Shown here piece after piece: positions 1-12,320 of a stretch of DNA of 64,000 bases. The DNA lies in contig OZ018330.1 of assembly GCA_963969495.1 (NCBI GenBank), positions 53,010,348 through 53,074,347 of the forward strand. Reading direction: 5' to 3'. The translations under genes were made by a program, and so were the position numbers. This stretch comes from Ceratothoa steindachneri. Its lineage: Eukaryota > Arthropoda > Malacostraca > Isopoda > Cymothoidae. The notes below the pieces were generated by a model, which saw nothing but the letters and a program-made list of their open reading frames with translations, made no database searches and had not been told where the DNA came from. Each line of letters starts with the position of its first letter. The stretch's first letter is position 1.

Positions 1-230
1 ATTTTTACTTCCTTTATACTGCCTTTTACTTTATTTTTACTTCCCATATATTGCCTTTTACTTTTTTTTTACTTCTTTTCACTGCCTTTTACTTTATTTT
101 ACTTTCTTTTTTACTGCCTTTTACTTTATTTTTACTTCCTTTTAAAGCCTTTTACTTTTTTTACTTCCTTTTAGTGCTTTTTACTTTATTTTTACTTCTT
201 TTTTACTGCCTTTTACTTTATATTTACTTC
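1..230. repeat. T-rich ~30-bp degenerate minisatellite (left part)
   Basis: Loose tandem repetition of units such as TTTTACTTTATTTTTACTTCC followed by TTTTACTGCC, about 30 bp per unit. The same repeat resumes after the solo LTR. The plus-strand reading frame at 51-317 (Phe/Leu-rich) is only a translation of this repeat and runs on into the LTR, so it is not called as a gene. Confidence 0.85.
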
Positions 231-1168
231 TGTCGTAGGTTGATGTTAGAATCCAACCCTTTTCAAAATTCCTCAGACCGAGGGGCAGAGGCCAAGGAAC
301 GGATTAGTCCGTTATGATCGAGGGTAAAATTATAAATACAAATCAGAGTGCAATTAAGTTTCAGAGTGCAATTTTAGGTTGGCCAATGCTTATATTATCT
401 TGGAAAGGTTCTGGGGGTAATAGAAACGGAGCACAAAAATATACTTTACTACTACGCAAATAATATATTTACAAAATTAAAAGGGTTTTAATTAAGGTAT
501 ATAAACATAAGAGAATTACACGAGTATCGGCTTCCAAGGGCTACCTGGGCGGGGTCGACCGCCGTACACACAAACGGACAATGACAGATGGGACGCTCAA
601 ATGACCTTGAGCGCACACGAAGCCAAATGACGGAGGCTTAAAAGATGGAAGGGAGGGGGGGGGGGTGCTTGCACAGGAGGGTTGCGCGTTGCGGTTACCT
701 CGAAGATTTAATCCGGGTAACTGGTACCAACGAGTACGGGGTCGAGTCTCGCAAGTTCTAGTAGAATACACGGAGCTTGACGGGTCCTACAAGGGTTCAG
801 GCGGAACTAACGGGAACGAGAGGATGGGAGATACTCGCAGATACTCGGGTCACAGGCGGTTACTTACTGATGTCCAAGTCCCGCGTCGAACGTTTTATAG
901 AGGTGAAACGGAGGGGCTTTTCCCTGCGCCCGAAAGGGAAGGGTTCCTTTGGACAAACGGTTCGCCGGGCGAGGTGGACTTTGCCCAATTCCTGCCGTCA
1001 CAGGATAATCCCCGGCGGGACCCTTCGTGCTCTTAAGCACATCTCTGGCTTCCGCGAAGTCGTGCCTCCACACATCAAAGGCCTTCGCGATTTTGCGCCT
1101 CGTTAGCGTGGATTAAAAAGGGTTCACCAGGTGTGTCCTCTCTCTCCTTGAAAGAGACGAGCACGCGC

Positions 1169-1212
<44 letters not shown>

Positions 1213-1221
1213 TCTCTGACA
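231..1221. mobile_element. Solo LTR (991 bp) inside the minisatellite
   Basis: The segment begins TGTCGTAG and ends GACA, so it has the TG...CA termini of an LTR. The 5 bases on each side are ACTTC (226-230 and 1222-1226), a 5-bp target duplication of the size LTR-retrotransposon integrases make. Outside it the T-rich minisatellite resumes on both sides. Base composition changes sharply: the interior from about 530 to 1130 is GC-rich. A TATA-like TATATAAA lies at 498-505, and a (CT)n tract sits just before the 3' end. There is no internal gag or pol, so it reads as a solo LTR left by recombination. Caution: ACTTC is also a common word in the flanking repeat, so the duplication is weaker evidence than usual. 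The open frames inside (for example 665-1036) match no domain I know. Confidence 0.65.
1170..1217. repeat. (CT)n microsatellite
   Basis: Near-perfect CT dinucleotide run at the 3' end of the solo LTR. Confidence 0.95.
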
Positions 1222-1226
1222 ACTTC

Positions 1227-1915
1227 CTGTTAATGCTTTTTACTTCCTTTTATTGCCTTTTACTTTATTTTTACTTGAATTTTACTGTGTTTTACTGTAT
1301 TTTTACTTCCTTTTACTGCCTTTTACTTTATTTTTAATTCCATTTTACTGACGTTTACTTTTTTTTAATTCCTTTTGCTTTAGTTTTACTTCATTTACTT
1401 TTTTTTAATTCCTTTTACTCCATTTATTTTATTTTTAATTCCTTTTTACTGCCTTTACTTTATTTTTAATTCCTTTTAGTGCCTTTTACTTTTTACTTCA
1501 TTTGTACTGCCTTTTACTTTATTTTTACTTCATTTTTACTACCTTCACTTTATCTTTACCTTCATTTTACTATATTTTTACTTCTTTTTACTGCCTTTTA
1601 CTTTATTTTTAATTACTTTCTACTGACGTTTACTGTATTTTTACTTCCATGTACTGCCTTTTACTTTCTTTTAATTCATTTTTACTGCCTTTTACCTTAT
1701 TTTTACTTCCTTTTTACTGCCTTTTACCTTATTTTTACCTCCTTCTTACTGCCTTTCACTTTCTTTTTAATTCCTTTTTACTGTCTTTACTTTATTTTTA
1801 CTTCTTTTTAGTGCCCTTTACTTTTTAATTCCTTTTTAGTACCTTTTATTTTCTTTTTAATTTCTCTTACTTTATATTTACTTCATTTTTACTGCCTTTT
1901 AATAGCTTTTTACTT
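1227..1915. repeat. T-rich ~30-bp degenerate minisatellite (right part)
   Basis: Same repeat as 1-230: TTTTACTGCC, TTTTACTTTA and TTTTTACTTCC words in irregular order, with drift to TTTTTAATTCC. The plus-strand frame 1479-1811 is a repeat translation. Confidence 0.85.
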
Positions 1916-3079
1916 CCGCCTTTAAGAATTTATTTTCCAAAATTCCTTTCGAGAAACAATCGGTGATTTTATTAGTTTAAAAGATAGAAATAAAGATTTT
2001 GAACCTCTTAAAAGGGGGTAAAATTTATTTATATATTTTTATCGCCTCTGAATCGCTTTGATTTCACTGTTATGTCCATCTCTTTCTTTATTCTCTCGTA
2101 TTCCATTTTTTTCACATTCATAATTTTATTGTTTTTGTTGTTTGTAAAGAGTTAATCAAATAAATAAAAAGGCATTCATTTCTTTCGTTCATGCCATACT
2201 GAGTACACAGACATATATACAATAAGATGAACAGAGAGAGAGAGAGAGACGAAGAGATAAATAAAGACCGATAAAAACAAATCAACACAACAAATTACAT
2301 ATATTAATGCGGAAACAGGACATTTGGTAAAGACATAAAGGCAATCACGTCCTTAGTGTCAAGATTTTGGCTAAGATGACGGGCCATACCGGATGCTCTT
2401 CATGAGGTCATTTATGCAGTCTTTGCTGACATCACTTCTCACGTCATTCATGGAAAAAGACAAAACGAACAAGCGGGACCTAAACCTTTTAAGTGACGTC
2501 CGCACTCCTCCATCCGGAAAAAATGGTACCTTAAATCAACCTATAAAAAGATGAGGACACTGGTTAGTTACTACTAACTACAACATGGAACAAATTGGGT
2601 TGCTAGGAAATAGTTTTGGTACTCTCAAAAACAACTACACAAATAAAGAGTGGTAAGTCGGCCACAGACTATTTCAAGAGAAGGCAGTGGGGCCTCCCAC
2701 TTCGCCAACAAGCCCACATTAAGAGGCCATTCTTTCACCTTAAACATCATCAAGATATGGCCTCTTCTCATGGCCAAGAGCGATAAAGTGTCGCCAGACA
2801 CTAAACACCCTTTGTATGGACTCAACTACATATTTTGCACATACACTAAACTTGAATTTATTTCAAAATTGGAAAACCAAAGAAAACATGTTCCTAGTGA
2901 AGAACTGGTATTATTATTATCATCATTATTATTATCATTGTTATCAATATTATTATTATTATTAATACTACTACAATTATTATTTCCGTGAAACTCGATA
3001 GGAAAAAAATGAGGATATTGCCACCAGGAAAGTTGCTGGAGCCGTTGTAAAAAGTATTCAAATTCTACCCTAAACAAAG
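1916..3079. other. No gene seen; short microsatellites
   Basis: AT-rich DNA. It holds a short (AG)n at about 2235-2250 and an (ATT)n tract with ATC interruptions at about 2909-2984. No domain-bearing frame was found on either strand. Confidence 0.6.
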
Positions 3080-4110
3080 GAAAATCGGTGGTAATACTCC
3101 GACAAACAACTGCCAATCTGTGGTAAAATTACAACGAAAATATGTGCACCTTGTGTTAAAAAATCCTACGGGGAAAATGGAAAAACGATGGCAGAAATCC
3201 CTCAAAATAAATAGATGGTAAATTCACATTAAACTAGAAACTTGTAAAATTCAACGTAAAAAAGTGGAAAACGGTGGTAAAAATCGTATGAAAAAAACTG
3301 CAAATAAGTCAAAAAACATTAAAACAAGCGCAAATCATATGTGAAATTCTTAAGAAACAATCATAAATCTGTGGTAAAAATCTTTCGAAAATACGTGAAT
3401 ATCGATATTATAAATTCTTTTAAAAGCAATTGTAAATTGATGACAAATTACTGCGAAAAACAGAAGCAAATATGTTGTAAAATCTTCCGAAACAAGCGCA
3501 AATCCCGGGTAAAAGTCTGAGGAAAATAACTGTAAATCTGTACTCAAATTTTAACGAAAATAAACACAGATCCATGATTATAATTTAAAAAATAAACGTA
3601 AATCCTAGTAAAATTCTTACGAAAACAAGTGTAAATCTGTAGTCAAATTTTAACCAAAACAAAGGCAGATCTATGGTAATAATCTTACGAAAACAAGCGT
3701 AAATTCTGGTAAAAACTTTATGAAAACAAGCGTAAATCCTAAGACAAATCTTACGAAAGCAAGCGTAAATCTCAGTAAAACCTTACGAAAACAATCGTAA
3801 ACCTCAGTCAAAGATCTTACGAAAACAAGCGTAAATCCTAATAAAATCTTAGGAAAACAATGGTAAATCTTGGTAAAAAAACTCTCAAAAACAAGTGTAA
3901 ATCCCGGTAAAAATCGTTACGAAAACAAGCGTAATACCTGCTAAAATCATATAAAAATAAGTGTAAATCGTGGTAAAAAATCTTAGGAAAACAAACAAGC
4001 GTAAATGCTGGTAAAAATCCTACGTAAACAAGCGAAATCTTGGCAAAAAATTTAGAAAATTGCTTAAATCCTGACAAAAACTTAACGAAAAAAAGTGCAT
4101 TCGCTGTAAA
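3080..4110. repeat. Degenerate ~33-bp tandem array
   Basis: Roughly 25-30 diverged units built around CGAAAACAAGCGTAAATC followed by CTGGTAAAAATCTTA. Spacing is mostly 32-36 bp with many small indels. Units are clearest at about 3600-4020. Minus-strand frames (3350-3547, 3838-4077) are translations of the repeat. Confidence 0.85.
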
Positions 4111-6009
4111 ATCCTATGAAAAACAAAATACACAGCTTTCCAGAAAAAAATGTGTTCGTAATTCTTTTACTGTGTAAACGCGTTGGCGTTAGAAAAATAA
4201 ATAATAACCGATTTAACGAAATACCCCCACCACCCCTCAAAAATACCACACCAATTTCTAGTGTTAGGTGAAGGATAGATTATATGTTTTCGTTCATTTA
4301 TTTATCTGTTCACCCATCTGCTCCCTCCTATATTTATTCATGCGTATTCTAATTTATTCATTTACATCTGCCAAACCGAATGGCTTTTATGTATGTAACT
4401 TTGTTTTTCAACTTGATGCTTCTAGGTAATATTACTGCTGCGTTTTGCTGCACACGCAGAGGGCGTTCCTGCACATGCTCGTACATGTGCACACACAATG
4501 GTCTGTATACATGGCTAGAAAGCGGTGCAGTCACGTTAGTGATAGATTAGAATGGAGGAGTTAAAATGTCAGATTTTTTTTTATTCTAATTATCGAGGAA
4601 AATTTACATCTCGTATATTCCAACTGATGAGAGTCTTCTTTGTAGGTGAAATGCGGAGAAGTACATGAATATAGAAATTGGTAGTTATTCTAAATTTAGG
4701 ATGACAAGACTGTAGGATGAAATGAATTTATGTGTTAATTGATAAATGGAATATATAGAGAAGAAAGTGGGGATTTATCCTAGATTTTTTCTTTTTTTTT
4801 GTGGGGGGAGGGTGTCTTAGCCTCTACAAAAGACAAATGGGATGCATTTGGCAGCATTCTCACGGAAATTAGTTTTATAATTGCTACACACTTGCGTCAT
4901 ACTTGGTTCTTAATTGTTTCTTCTCTGTATATTGATTGCTCCAGTCTTGCTTTTCGCTGGCTTCTTGCTCGTTTGATCTTTACTTCTTGCTTGCTCTATC
5001 TATACACCTGGCTATGTTCTTGCTGCGTTCATGCTTGTTTGTTGCTTGTCTCAAGCTTGTCTTTGTCTTACTTAATTCTTTGTTCATGTTCGCTTCTTGT
5101 TTGGCTCAAGCCTCGCTTCTTGCTTGATTCAGGCTGGTTTCTTTCTCTCTTTTTACTTGTTCTTTATTGATTGAAGTTCGGCCACACAATTGGAAGGAAT
5201 ATTGTCGAGAGATACTTGCGTGTTTCCCGAAAACGCCGAATCAATCGTCCACGGAAACATTCCCCGTGCAGTTTCCACCCGTGCGAAGAGAGAAGCAAGA
5301 AATCAGTTGGGGCGATTTGAAATCCACCCACTGGTTCGGAATTGCAATCCATGAGACAAAATATTTACCAAAACAAGAGTATCAATAATGGAATTATGGC
5401 CTAGACATACATAAGATATATATATATATATATATATGTATCTCTACTTAAACGAATCTATATGTAATTGTGAAATGATTAGGGAATGAGGATGAAGAAT
5501 GAAAATAAAATATAATTATGAGGTAGTAAAGTGTCTTTTTATTCTTTTTGTTTTCACTTTCTCTCTCTCTTTTCTTCCTTCCTCCTCGCTTTCTTTCTCC
5601 CTCCCTATATCCCTGCCTCCTCTTTCTTTCTCCTCTCGCATCTTCACTCTTAGGGCAACTCATTTGCAAATGGCTAATTTTCAAAATGGAATGCAAACAC
5701 ATTTGGTCGGAGAGTAGAAAACAATGTAATAAATTAGAGAATAGGACAGACAGAGAGGCGTGGACAGACCTACGGACACAGTCGTGGATGAAACGAGTCA
5801 TTAGCAGTGACTCAAACACGCTCGTATTCTTCACTGTGTCCTGGAGAAGTGGTGGGCGAAAGGTCGTATGCCAAAAAATTTCTCAAAGGTTTGTAAAACA
5901 ACGGTGTTTCAATAGCTCTCATGCATTGATTTTTGGTCAAAACAGTGGAGCGAAGTGAAAACAATGTTTTGAAAAACAGAGCGCCATGTTGGAAAAATAG
6001 ATCGTTTAA
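4111..6009. other. No gene seen; low-complexity tracts
   Basis: CTTG-rich cryptic repetition at about 4950-5160 accounts for the hydrophobic frames there. There is an (AT)n tract at about 5418-5438 and a pyrimidine-rich tract at about 5550-5640. The small frames at 5164-5388 resemble nothing I recognise. Confidence 0.5.
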
Positions 6010-6262
6010 ATGCTTGGTTTGTTGACTGGTGGTTGAATATATGGTTAATTGGTTGTTGGTTTAGGTGGGTTGATTGGATGTTTTTTGATTGGTTGATTAG
6101 GTGATTGATAAATATGTGGGGCTGTTAGATATATGGTTGGTTGATTTACTAGATAGTTGGTTAATTAGCTGACTGGTTGGTTGAATATTTATTTAGTTAG
6201 TGTGTTGGTTGATTGGATTTCAGATTATTTAACAGGTTGATTAATTGGCTGGTTGGCTGAAT
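6010..6262. repeat. TTGG/TTGA degenerate tetranucleotide tract
   Basis: Run of GGTTGATTGG, TTGGTTGATT and similar words with no fixed longer period. It ends directly at the left terminus of the older mariner. Confidence 0.8.
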
Positions 6263-6263
6263 A

Positions 6264-8565
6264 CAGGATGCGGACGGCAATCTTTCACAATTTTCAACTG
6301 CTAATTTTACGCATATTTTTCTTATCTTTGTGGTGGATTTTTTTTTTCTTAAAAACAATAACTAGTTTTAAATTTTTGGCAGAATAATTGATTATAGAAA
6401 ATTTGGAAAACCTTAATTTGTGGAAGAAGCATGGATTGCGCCTTGGAATCCTCGCCGGATGGATAATCGAAGAAGAGATTTCAGCCTTCCTCAACGTCAG
6501 CAGATGGATGGTAGAAAAACTTAAATAGAGCTCGAAGATTCAGGATATGACTACCAGGCGACAGCAGAGAGAAACATCCCTGGTCAACGATCTGACGCCA
6601 TCAAAACGTCGGAGTTCTTCGCTAAAATCAAAGAGATCATCCACATTGATCCCAGAAAGTCGATGCGTGTCATTGCAAGAGAGAAGGATGGCTACTAAAA
6701 GATCATCAGGCTAGTGGTGAATAAGGACATTCACTCCTTTCATACAACATGAGGAAAGGACAATTTATGTCCAAGACGTTGCAGGAAAAGTGACTAAACC
6801 ACACCAAGAAGCTGATTAACAAGTTTAAATACCCGTTGGAGCCAGAAATGCTGTGGTTGTTCGAAGGAGAGAAAAATTTATGCTAAGACCAAAAGATTAA
6901 CTCCAAGAACAACATATGGCTCGCTGTCGCACCCCCAGGACGTGCTTAGAGTCATGTAAATGACATTTTTAGCAAAGTTATGGTCTTTGGTATCTTCAGC
7001 AGTGAAGGTGACATCGTGCTGCCCCACTTCTTCCAGAGGGGTACATCCGTGTCCTGAGCAAGGTGGGGAAGCCTTAAATCCACTGGGTAACTGCGGGTAG
7101 GTCTTCTAACTCACCTGACAACAACCCGCTTGACTTAATTTTATGTAGTGCGGGGAGCGAGAGACCAATAAATTCATGATTAACAGGTTCTTCAAACACC
7201 TAAAACGGGAGATATCGGGTATTGCAAAATTCCTGTTACACTCGTTATGATGCTCTCAACAAAGGACACACCTATAGTTTTGATGCAGATAGACACGTTT
7301 TTATTGCTTAACATATAAATATGTGTGTAAATTATAATATCAATCAATATGTCCGCCCTCGGCAGTGAGCGCGCGCTCCAGGCGAGACCTGAATGCCGCA
7401 CACGTCGCGGGCGAAATCCTTCCTCATGCTGGCCCACACGCGGTTGCCGGAGGACTTCAGCTCATTGACGGTGCTGTGGCAGACCTTGCAGGCCTTGCCC
7501 TGGACAGACGCCCATAAACTCTAATTGAGGGTTTGAGGTCAGGCGCCGCGGCAACCAAAAGTTCTTCAACCAGAAGTTCATGTTCGGTCCCAGCCGCTCT
7601 TGTACGGTATTGGCCATGTGGGCCGGGGCACGATCCTACGGAATGAAGTTTTCCGTCTTCTTCGTGAACCTTATCAGCTAGAGCAGTACTTTCGTGACCA
7701 AGATGTCCCTGTAAGCAACCGTCGTGAGCCTGTAGCCGGCCGTGAACCACACCAGCCACATCTTTTCTCCATTCGAAGCCACGGCACTGAGCATCATCGC
7801 GGAGGCTGGTGTTTGGTCGTGAACAGGTAGCAGACCTCGAATACATCCTGGCTGAAGTTTACCATGCGGTAGTTCTGCTATTTAATCACAAGATCGACCG
7901 TGAATGTTCTTTATTTAAAAAAAAAGAGAATTCGATTGCCATTAATCTTCACTTCGTTGAGAAGGCAACGACAGCGCTCCCGACATTAGTCTGCATACGG
8001 TCAGTAATCAGAGGTCTTTTCCCTTACCTCAAGCTCTTGCTGCCCTCATTCCTAACCTTTCTGGACACCAGGGCCACCCATTTCTTCTTCTTCTCTGCGG
8101 GCGCTGTCACTTTGAGCTTCGGAGCACTTTCGAAGGCCCTTCTCACAGCCAAACAGTTGACAACTTGAGGTCTGTCTGAACGACGTCGATATGAGCTTCT
8201 ACCCATTCTGGAGCCTCTCCGCAACTCTGTAGATAGTCATTAGGGTGACGTTTAGCCGCTTGACAATGACGGACTTGCTGTTGCCCACGCGCAGGAGAGC
8301 AGAGATCTCGATTCCTTTGCATTCCATCTCGACACATCTGCACACAATGAATTTTACTTTATCACAAACATAAACCTTACGAAAGATTAAAAAACCAAGT
8401 GCAACGTAAATTTGGCAAAACCCGGTAGTAACGAAGGCCTGTGGCCGATTCCGAGGTCTCCTGAAGGCTTTCACCGAGGCCATGGGCGGGTTCATCGAGT
8501 GAGATCCAAAGAACATGTCATGAAGACAAAATGACCCGAATTTGACAAATACCGTCCACACCCTG
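6264..8565 (+). mobile_element. Older mariner-like element, interrupted by a nested mariner
   Basis: Termini match as an imperfect inverted repeat. The left starts CAGGATGCGGACGGCAAT after TA (6262-6263). The reverse complement of the right end reads CAGGGTGTGGACGGTATT. The right flank is TG, so one target base has changed or the TA is lost. Between them are plus-strand transposase remnants in shifting frames: RSDAIKTSEFFAKI then MRVIARE (N-terminal DNA-binding region, about 6590-6690), NMRKGQFMSK (6749 on), LWLFEGEKN (about 6850), GDIVLPHFF (about 7010) and NSPDNNPLDL (about 7110-7140). The C-terminus, VTKACGRFRGLLKAF to GGFIE and stop, lies at 8428-8502. It is interrupted at 7213/8428 by the nested element. 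Without that insert it is about 1.09 kb, shorter than the usual 1.2-1.3 kb, and the stretch with the second catalytic Asp appears deleted. Dead copy. Confidence 0.85.
7215..8425 (-). mobile_element. Nested mariner-like element, copy A
   Basis: 1211 bp flanked by TA on both sides (7213-7214, 8426-8427). Inverted termini: left TCGGGTATTGCAAAATTCC, right (reverse complement) CCGGGTTTTGCCAAATTTA. Minus-strand transposase pieces run from high to low coordinates: EISALLRVGNSKSVIVKRL (helix-turn-helix, about 8300), RPQVVNCLAVRRAFESAPKL (about 8160), VRNEGSKSLR (about 8030), then frame-broken DDE pieces. The C-terminus RDVCAAFRSRLERAL to GGHID and stop is near 7340-7400. Frames change several times, so it cannot make transposase. 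It belongs to the same subfamily as the copy at 47821-48795, and removing it rejoins the host mariner reading frame exactly. Confidence 0.9.
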
Positions 8566-10054
8566 TGGTTGTTTGATGGTTTAAATAACTATCGCCTTAA
8601 ATTAGTTGTTATATCTCTGCTATTATAATAAACAGATCCATTGTCAATGTCTTTTATTGAGCCGAAATTGGTTTAATGGGCGCCAGTATTTTTACCCATT
8701 GAGGAAATATTGTGGGTGTGAAAGAATGAACGAAAAGAAGGCGTTGGTTGAGAACGATGATTACTCACCACTCCCCCTCACCCACCCCAATCTCGCACCG
8801 TGTGTTGAATATCTCAGTAGAGACTTAATCAAACAAGTTCGTAATTACCTATGATCTCTTTGTCATAATTAGCCTTTTTTTCTTTATTCCTCTTTTTTAA
8901 TCCACGAACATTGTCGTCTCTTTCTCACCCCCCTCTTTGAATGAGAATAACCTCGTTGTTTACAGTAGTATTCTCTTTTCTCAACCACACTTACTCCCTT
9001 TCACGTAGTGAACTCCACCACCAATCTTAATGTCTTAGCTCACCTGCAGCAAGCACTCACAACTCTCCGATAAGAGTAATAATAATAATGTAATAAGAAT
9101 AAAAAAAATAATAATAATAGAAATAATAATAATGATAATCGTACTAATAAAATAATAATAATAATAATAATAGGAAGAACTCACCTACGATAATAGAAAA
9201 GATAGAATTGAAAATAAAGATAGGAGTCAATATATCAATGATAAAGGTAATATAATGAATATAAAGAAGATAGAAGAGACGAAGAAGGAGATTAAGATGA
9301 TGATGATTATAAAATAGAGAATAGAGAAGGACAACTTGAGTTAGGGAAGGTAAGAAGACCGATGGAATATAATATAGAGAGGAATATGGGCCTGAGAAAT
9401 AAAGACGGAATTTAGGGAGATTGAATAGATGGGAGATGTATGAGAGAAGGAAGTGGAATTAGAAAGAAGAGGGAGATAAGACATTTGATGGGCTATTAAT
9501 TTCAAGTTATTCCATCTTATTTCAATATCATCTACTATTGCTTCTATTAATAATAATAATAATAATTCTGCCTTTAGAGTTATGTATCTCCTTATTGAAA
9601 AAAAACATCTTATAAATATCGATGCCCAATAATTGTTCAATATATGGCCTCTTTTCCGTTGGCTTATTAAAATAAGGATGATTTCCAAGAAATCCGTTGT
9701 TGTTTCCCTCATTTCTTCTGGCACTGGCTTATTGATGGGAATTTACCGCCCAATATTGGGGGGAAGGGGCAGGGGATTACTTTTGCTTGCTTTCGTCTAC
9801 TCTTTTCGCCTCCCTTCGATCTTCATTTGCCACTGATTACCTCTTTTAATTGATGTTTAGCCACATCTATATACCTCTAACTTTATTTTCCCCTCATATT
9901 TACATGCGTATAAAGGCAAGATTCCGAAAATTTTATATTCAAGCTTTCCTTTGTTGCTAATTTAGACTCTTCAGAATTAATCCCTTCATTATTATCGATT
10001 TTTAAATCATTCTGGCCTAATGATTATCACAGAAGCACTTGAGCAATTACACAT

Positions 10055-10146
<92 letters not shown>

Positions 10147-10823
10147 TAAGCGTTCTCGTATTTCCATCTTCCCGCTGGGTTTAATGGAGGACTCCCCCCC
10201 TCAGGAGTATATGGTTTTCCGCCTGGAAGCGTGATGATACGGGGCTAATATATATCACCCGTTAATGCATATAATGAGGCGAATTTGAAGGACAAAATCA
10301 CCTCTAATGAATGGGAAGTTTGAGACATAAAATCCATCTTGTTGCAACGTGATGGTGAAGCAACCTCTGAAAAGGACAATGAGCTTGTGTAGTCTGCTAA
10401 ATATGATATAAATCTTTTTGTTGGAATGAAAATAATAAAAAGATGGTTAGATTCGTTCTCATAACCATCAGATTTTACTATGGCATAGAATTATAATTAT
10501 AACTGAAGAAGAAATATAAGAAAACGGCTTTCAGCCGCTAAAATTACATGAGTAATTCGAGCTGGTGACCAAAATAAGGAAATAGCTCCAAATCTGACTA
10601 AATGCTATTTAGAAGGAATCAACGACTATCTTGGGTCAAATAAAATTAGTTGCCATCTCCAAAGACTCTTCTGACTCGTCGAACTAATAATAGATCACAC
10701 ATTTTGAGCCACACTAACAGTAAATGGCTTAGATTCTAATCCTCATTATCACTAACAACATACGGCTTCTTATTAACAATAAAAGTACCAAAGTTTTGAA
10801 TATTTAAAAAGATGTCATTTTTT
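8566..10823. other. No gene seen; AAT and AC/AT microsatellites
   Basis: AT-rich DNA with (AAT)n at about 9077-9172 and a shorter run near 9547-9567. (AC)n then (AT)n occupies 10055-10142. The frame at 9341-9724 is low-complexity, and no family is recognised. Confidence 0.6.
10055..10142. repeat. (AC)n-(AT)n compound microsatellite
   Basis: AC run at 10055-10072 followed by about 70 bp of uninterrupted AT. Confidence 0.97.
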
Positions 10824-11050
10824 GTAGTCGCGTGAACGCGACTCTATAAGTTACTCTGTCTGTCGGTAGGTCCACGGGCGGCTGGTAACCGCTTTACTTT
10901 CCAATGATTTCTGGTGACATAACATCGTAACTATTTGGCCGATTCTAACGAAACTTGAAACCATTATGTTGTTTTACATTTCCCTTCAAATGATATAATT
11001 TCGAAGGTCCTCCCAAGATTAGTCCGAGAATAATTGAGAGCACGCGACTT
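10824..11050 (-). repeat. Dispersed repeat family, member 1
   Basis: Read on the minus strand it starts GTCGCGTGCTCTCA. It continues with a block containing GGTTTCAAGTTTCGTTAG, AATCGGCCAAATAGTTACGA and GTTATGTCACC, and ends near GTCGCGTTCACGCGAC. The same succession occurs at 15978-16452 and 32982-33263 on the plus strand. No coding potential is seen. It is probably a non-autonomous mobile element, class unknown. Confidence 0.75.
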
Positions 11051-11130
11051 AGGTTTGTTGACCTTGTTCCTTATTTAGTCACTGCGTTTTTATGTTGGCT
11101 GGCATAGTGACATCAGAATCCTCCTCCCCC

Positions 11131-11140
11131 TATCTCTCTT

Positions 11141-11228
<88 letters not shown>
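11131..11228. repeat. (CT)n microsatellite
   Basis: TTTCTC words passing into a long perfect CT run. The Leu/Ser-repeat frame at 11092-11325 is its translation. Confidence 0.97.
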
Positions 11229-11232
<4 letters not shown>

Positions 11233-11391
11233 ACCCGCGTGGCGGGTGGGGCAGGGAGAGCCTTCAACTTTACTGTCCATTTGTCTCCAGCTTATAGTTA
11301 TTTTTGTGTGTATAGATTAGGATAGGAAGTTCACAAGTACCTTCACGGCATGAACCGAAAGGTCTTTTAAGGTACTTGCTTTCCTTGTAAC

Positions 11392-11400
11392 TCTCTCTCC

Positions 11401-11438
<38 letters not shown>
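11392..11438. repeat. (CT)n microsatellite
   Basis: Second CT run about 160 bp downstream of the first. Confidence 0.95.
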
Positions 11439-11442
<4 letters not shown>

Positions 11443-12320
11443 CGATCTACCTATTGGTTCCCTGGTTCCTGGATGCGCGTCCTAACGTGAATCATCGAGG
11501 AAATGAGTGGAAACCTAAGAGTCGGTTGATTCCTCCGGCCGGAAATCACAAGGAAATTGGGTGTCTCAAATACAAAAAAAAAAACCCTCCGCCCATAAAA
11601 CGACGCTGCCGAATCGAAGTCTTACCGAAATCTTCTTCTCTTTAGCATTTTTTCCTTTTCCTTTTTTTGCCCATCTACTCTTTTTATCGACTATTAGGAC
11701 TAATTCAAATGTTGAAATTAGTGATACATTTTAAAATCTGAAAATCAGAACCTAAATTGATTTTATTTTGATTTTTTTTAGTACTGATTTGTGAGTTATT
11801 TAAAGGTTATCAAATGAATGTTTCTTATTATTCTCTCGTTATAAGAGACTTTCCCTCTTTGGAATAGAACCTCATACGGTATAATGTCCGTAAATTGACC
11901 ACTCAACCAGTAGATTAATTTAATTATTAATAATTCTGTGTTTTGTCATCAGCCAGCGAGGATGGGACCCTCGAAGGAGAGTCCCCGTTCCGCGTCAGGA
12001 GGGTATAGATATGGACCCCCCCCCCCTAGCATGTTCCGGGGTAGGAGAGTATTGTGCTTTCTGGGCAAAAGAAAGGGGGCGTGGTTGGAAAAGAGATCCT
12101 GTTGCCATTGGCTCTTATGTGGTGACTGGATGGAGCTGTCTACGCGCAGGCCTCAGTCTCGGCGCCTAGCTCCCTACGAACGAGGACATTTTTGGTATCC
12201 ACTCGCTTTTGCTGGGATTCGAGTCAGTACATAGGCGCTGCAATCCAACATTTAACCAATATTATAAAACTAAAGGAAACTTAGTAAACTAATAATGAAC
12301 AGAAAGATTTTCTTTGTTGA
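11439..12320. other. No gene seen; locally GC-rich block
   Basis: AT-rich except for a GC-richer block at about 11950-12235 with a poly-C run near 12017-12026. The frame 11938-12234 (98 codons) has no recognisable domain, and I do not call it. Confidence 0.4.

Noticed and set aside
665..1106. Two overlapping plus-strand frames of 109-123 codons in GC-rich DNA
   Set aside because: They sit inside the solo LTR, overlap each other in different frames and carry no recognised domain. GC-richness alone explains the lack of stops.
5164..5388. Overlapping 62- and 73-codon frames on opposite strands
   Set aside because: No recognisable motif. Mutual shadows in a moderately GC-rich stretch.
11938..12234. 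98-codon plus-strand frame in a GC-richer block
   Set aside because: No domain or homologous pattern recognised, it crosses a poly-C run, and there is no supporting splice or promoter signal.
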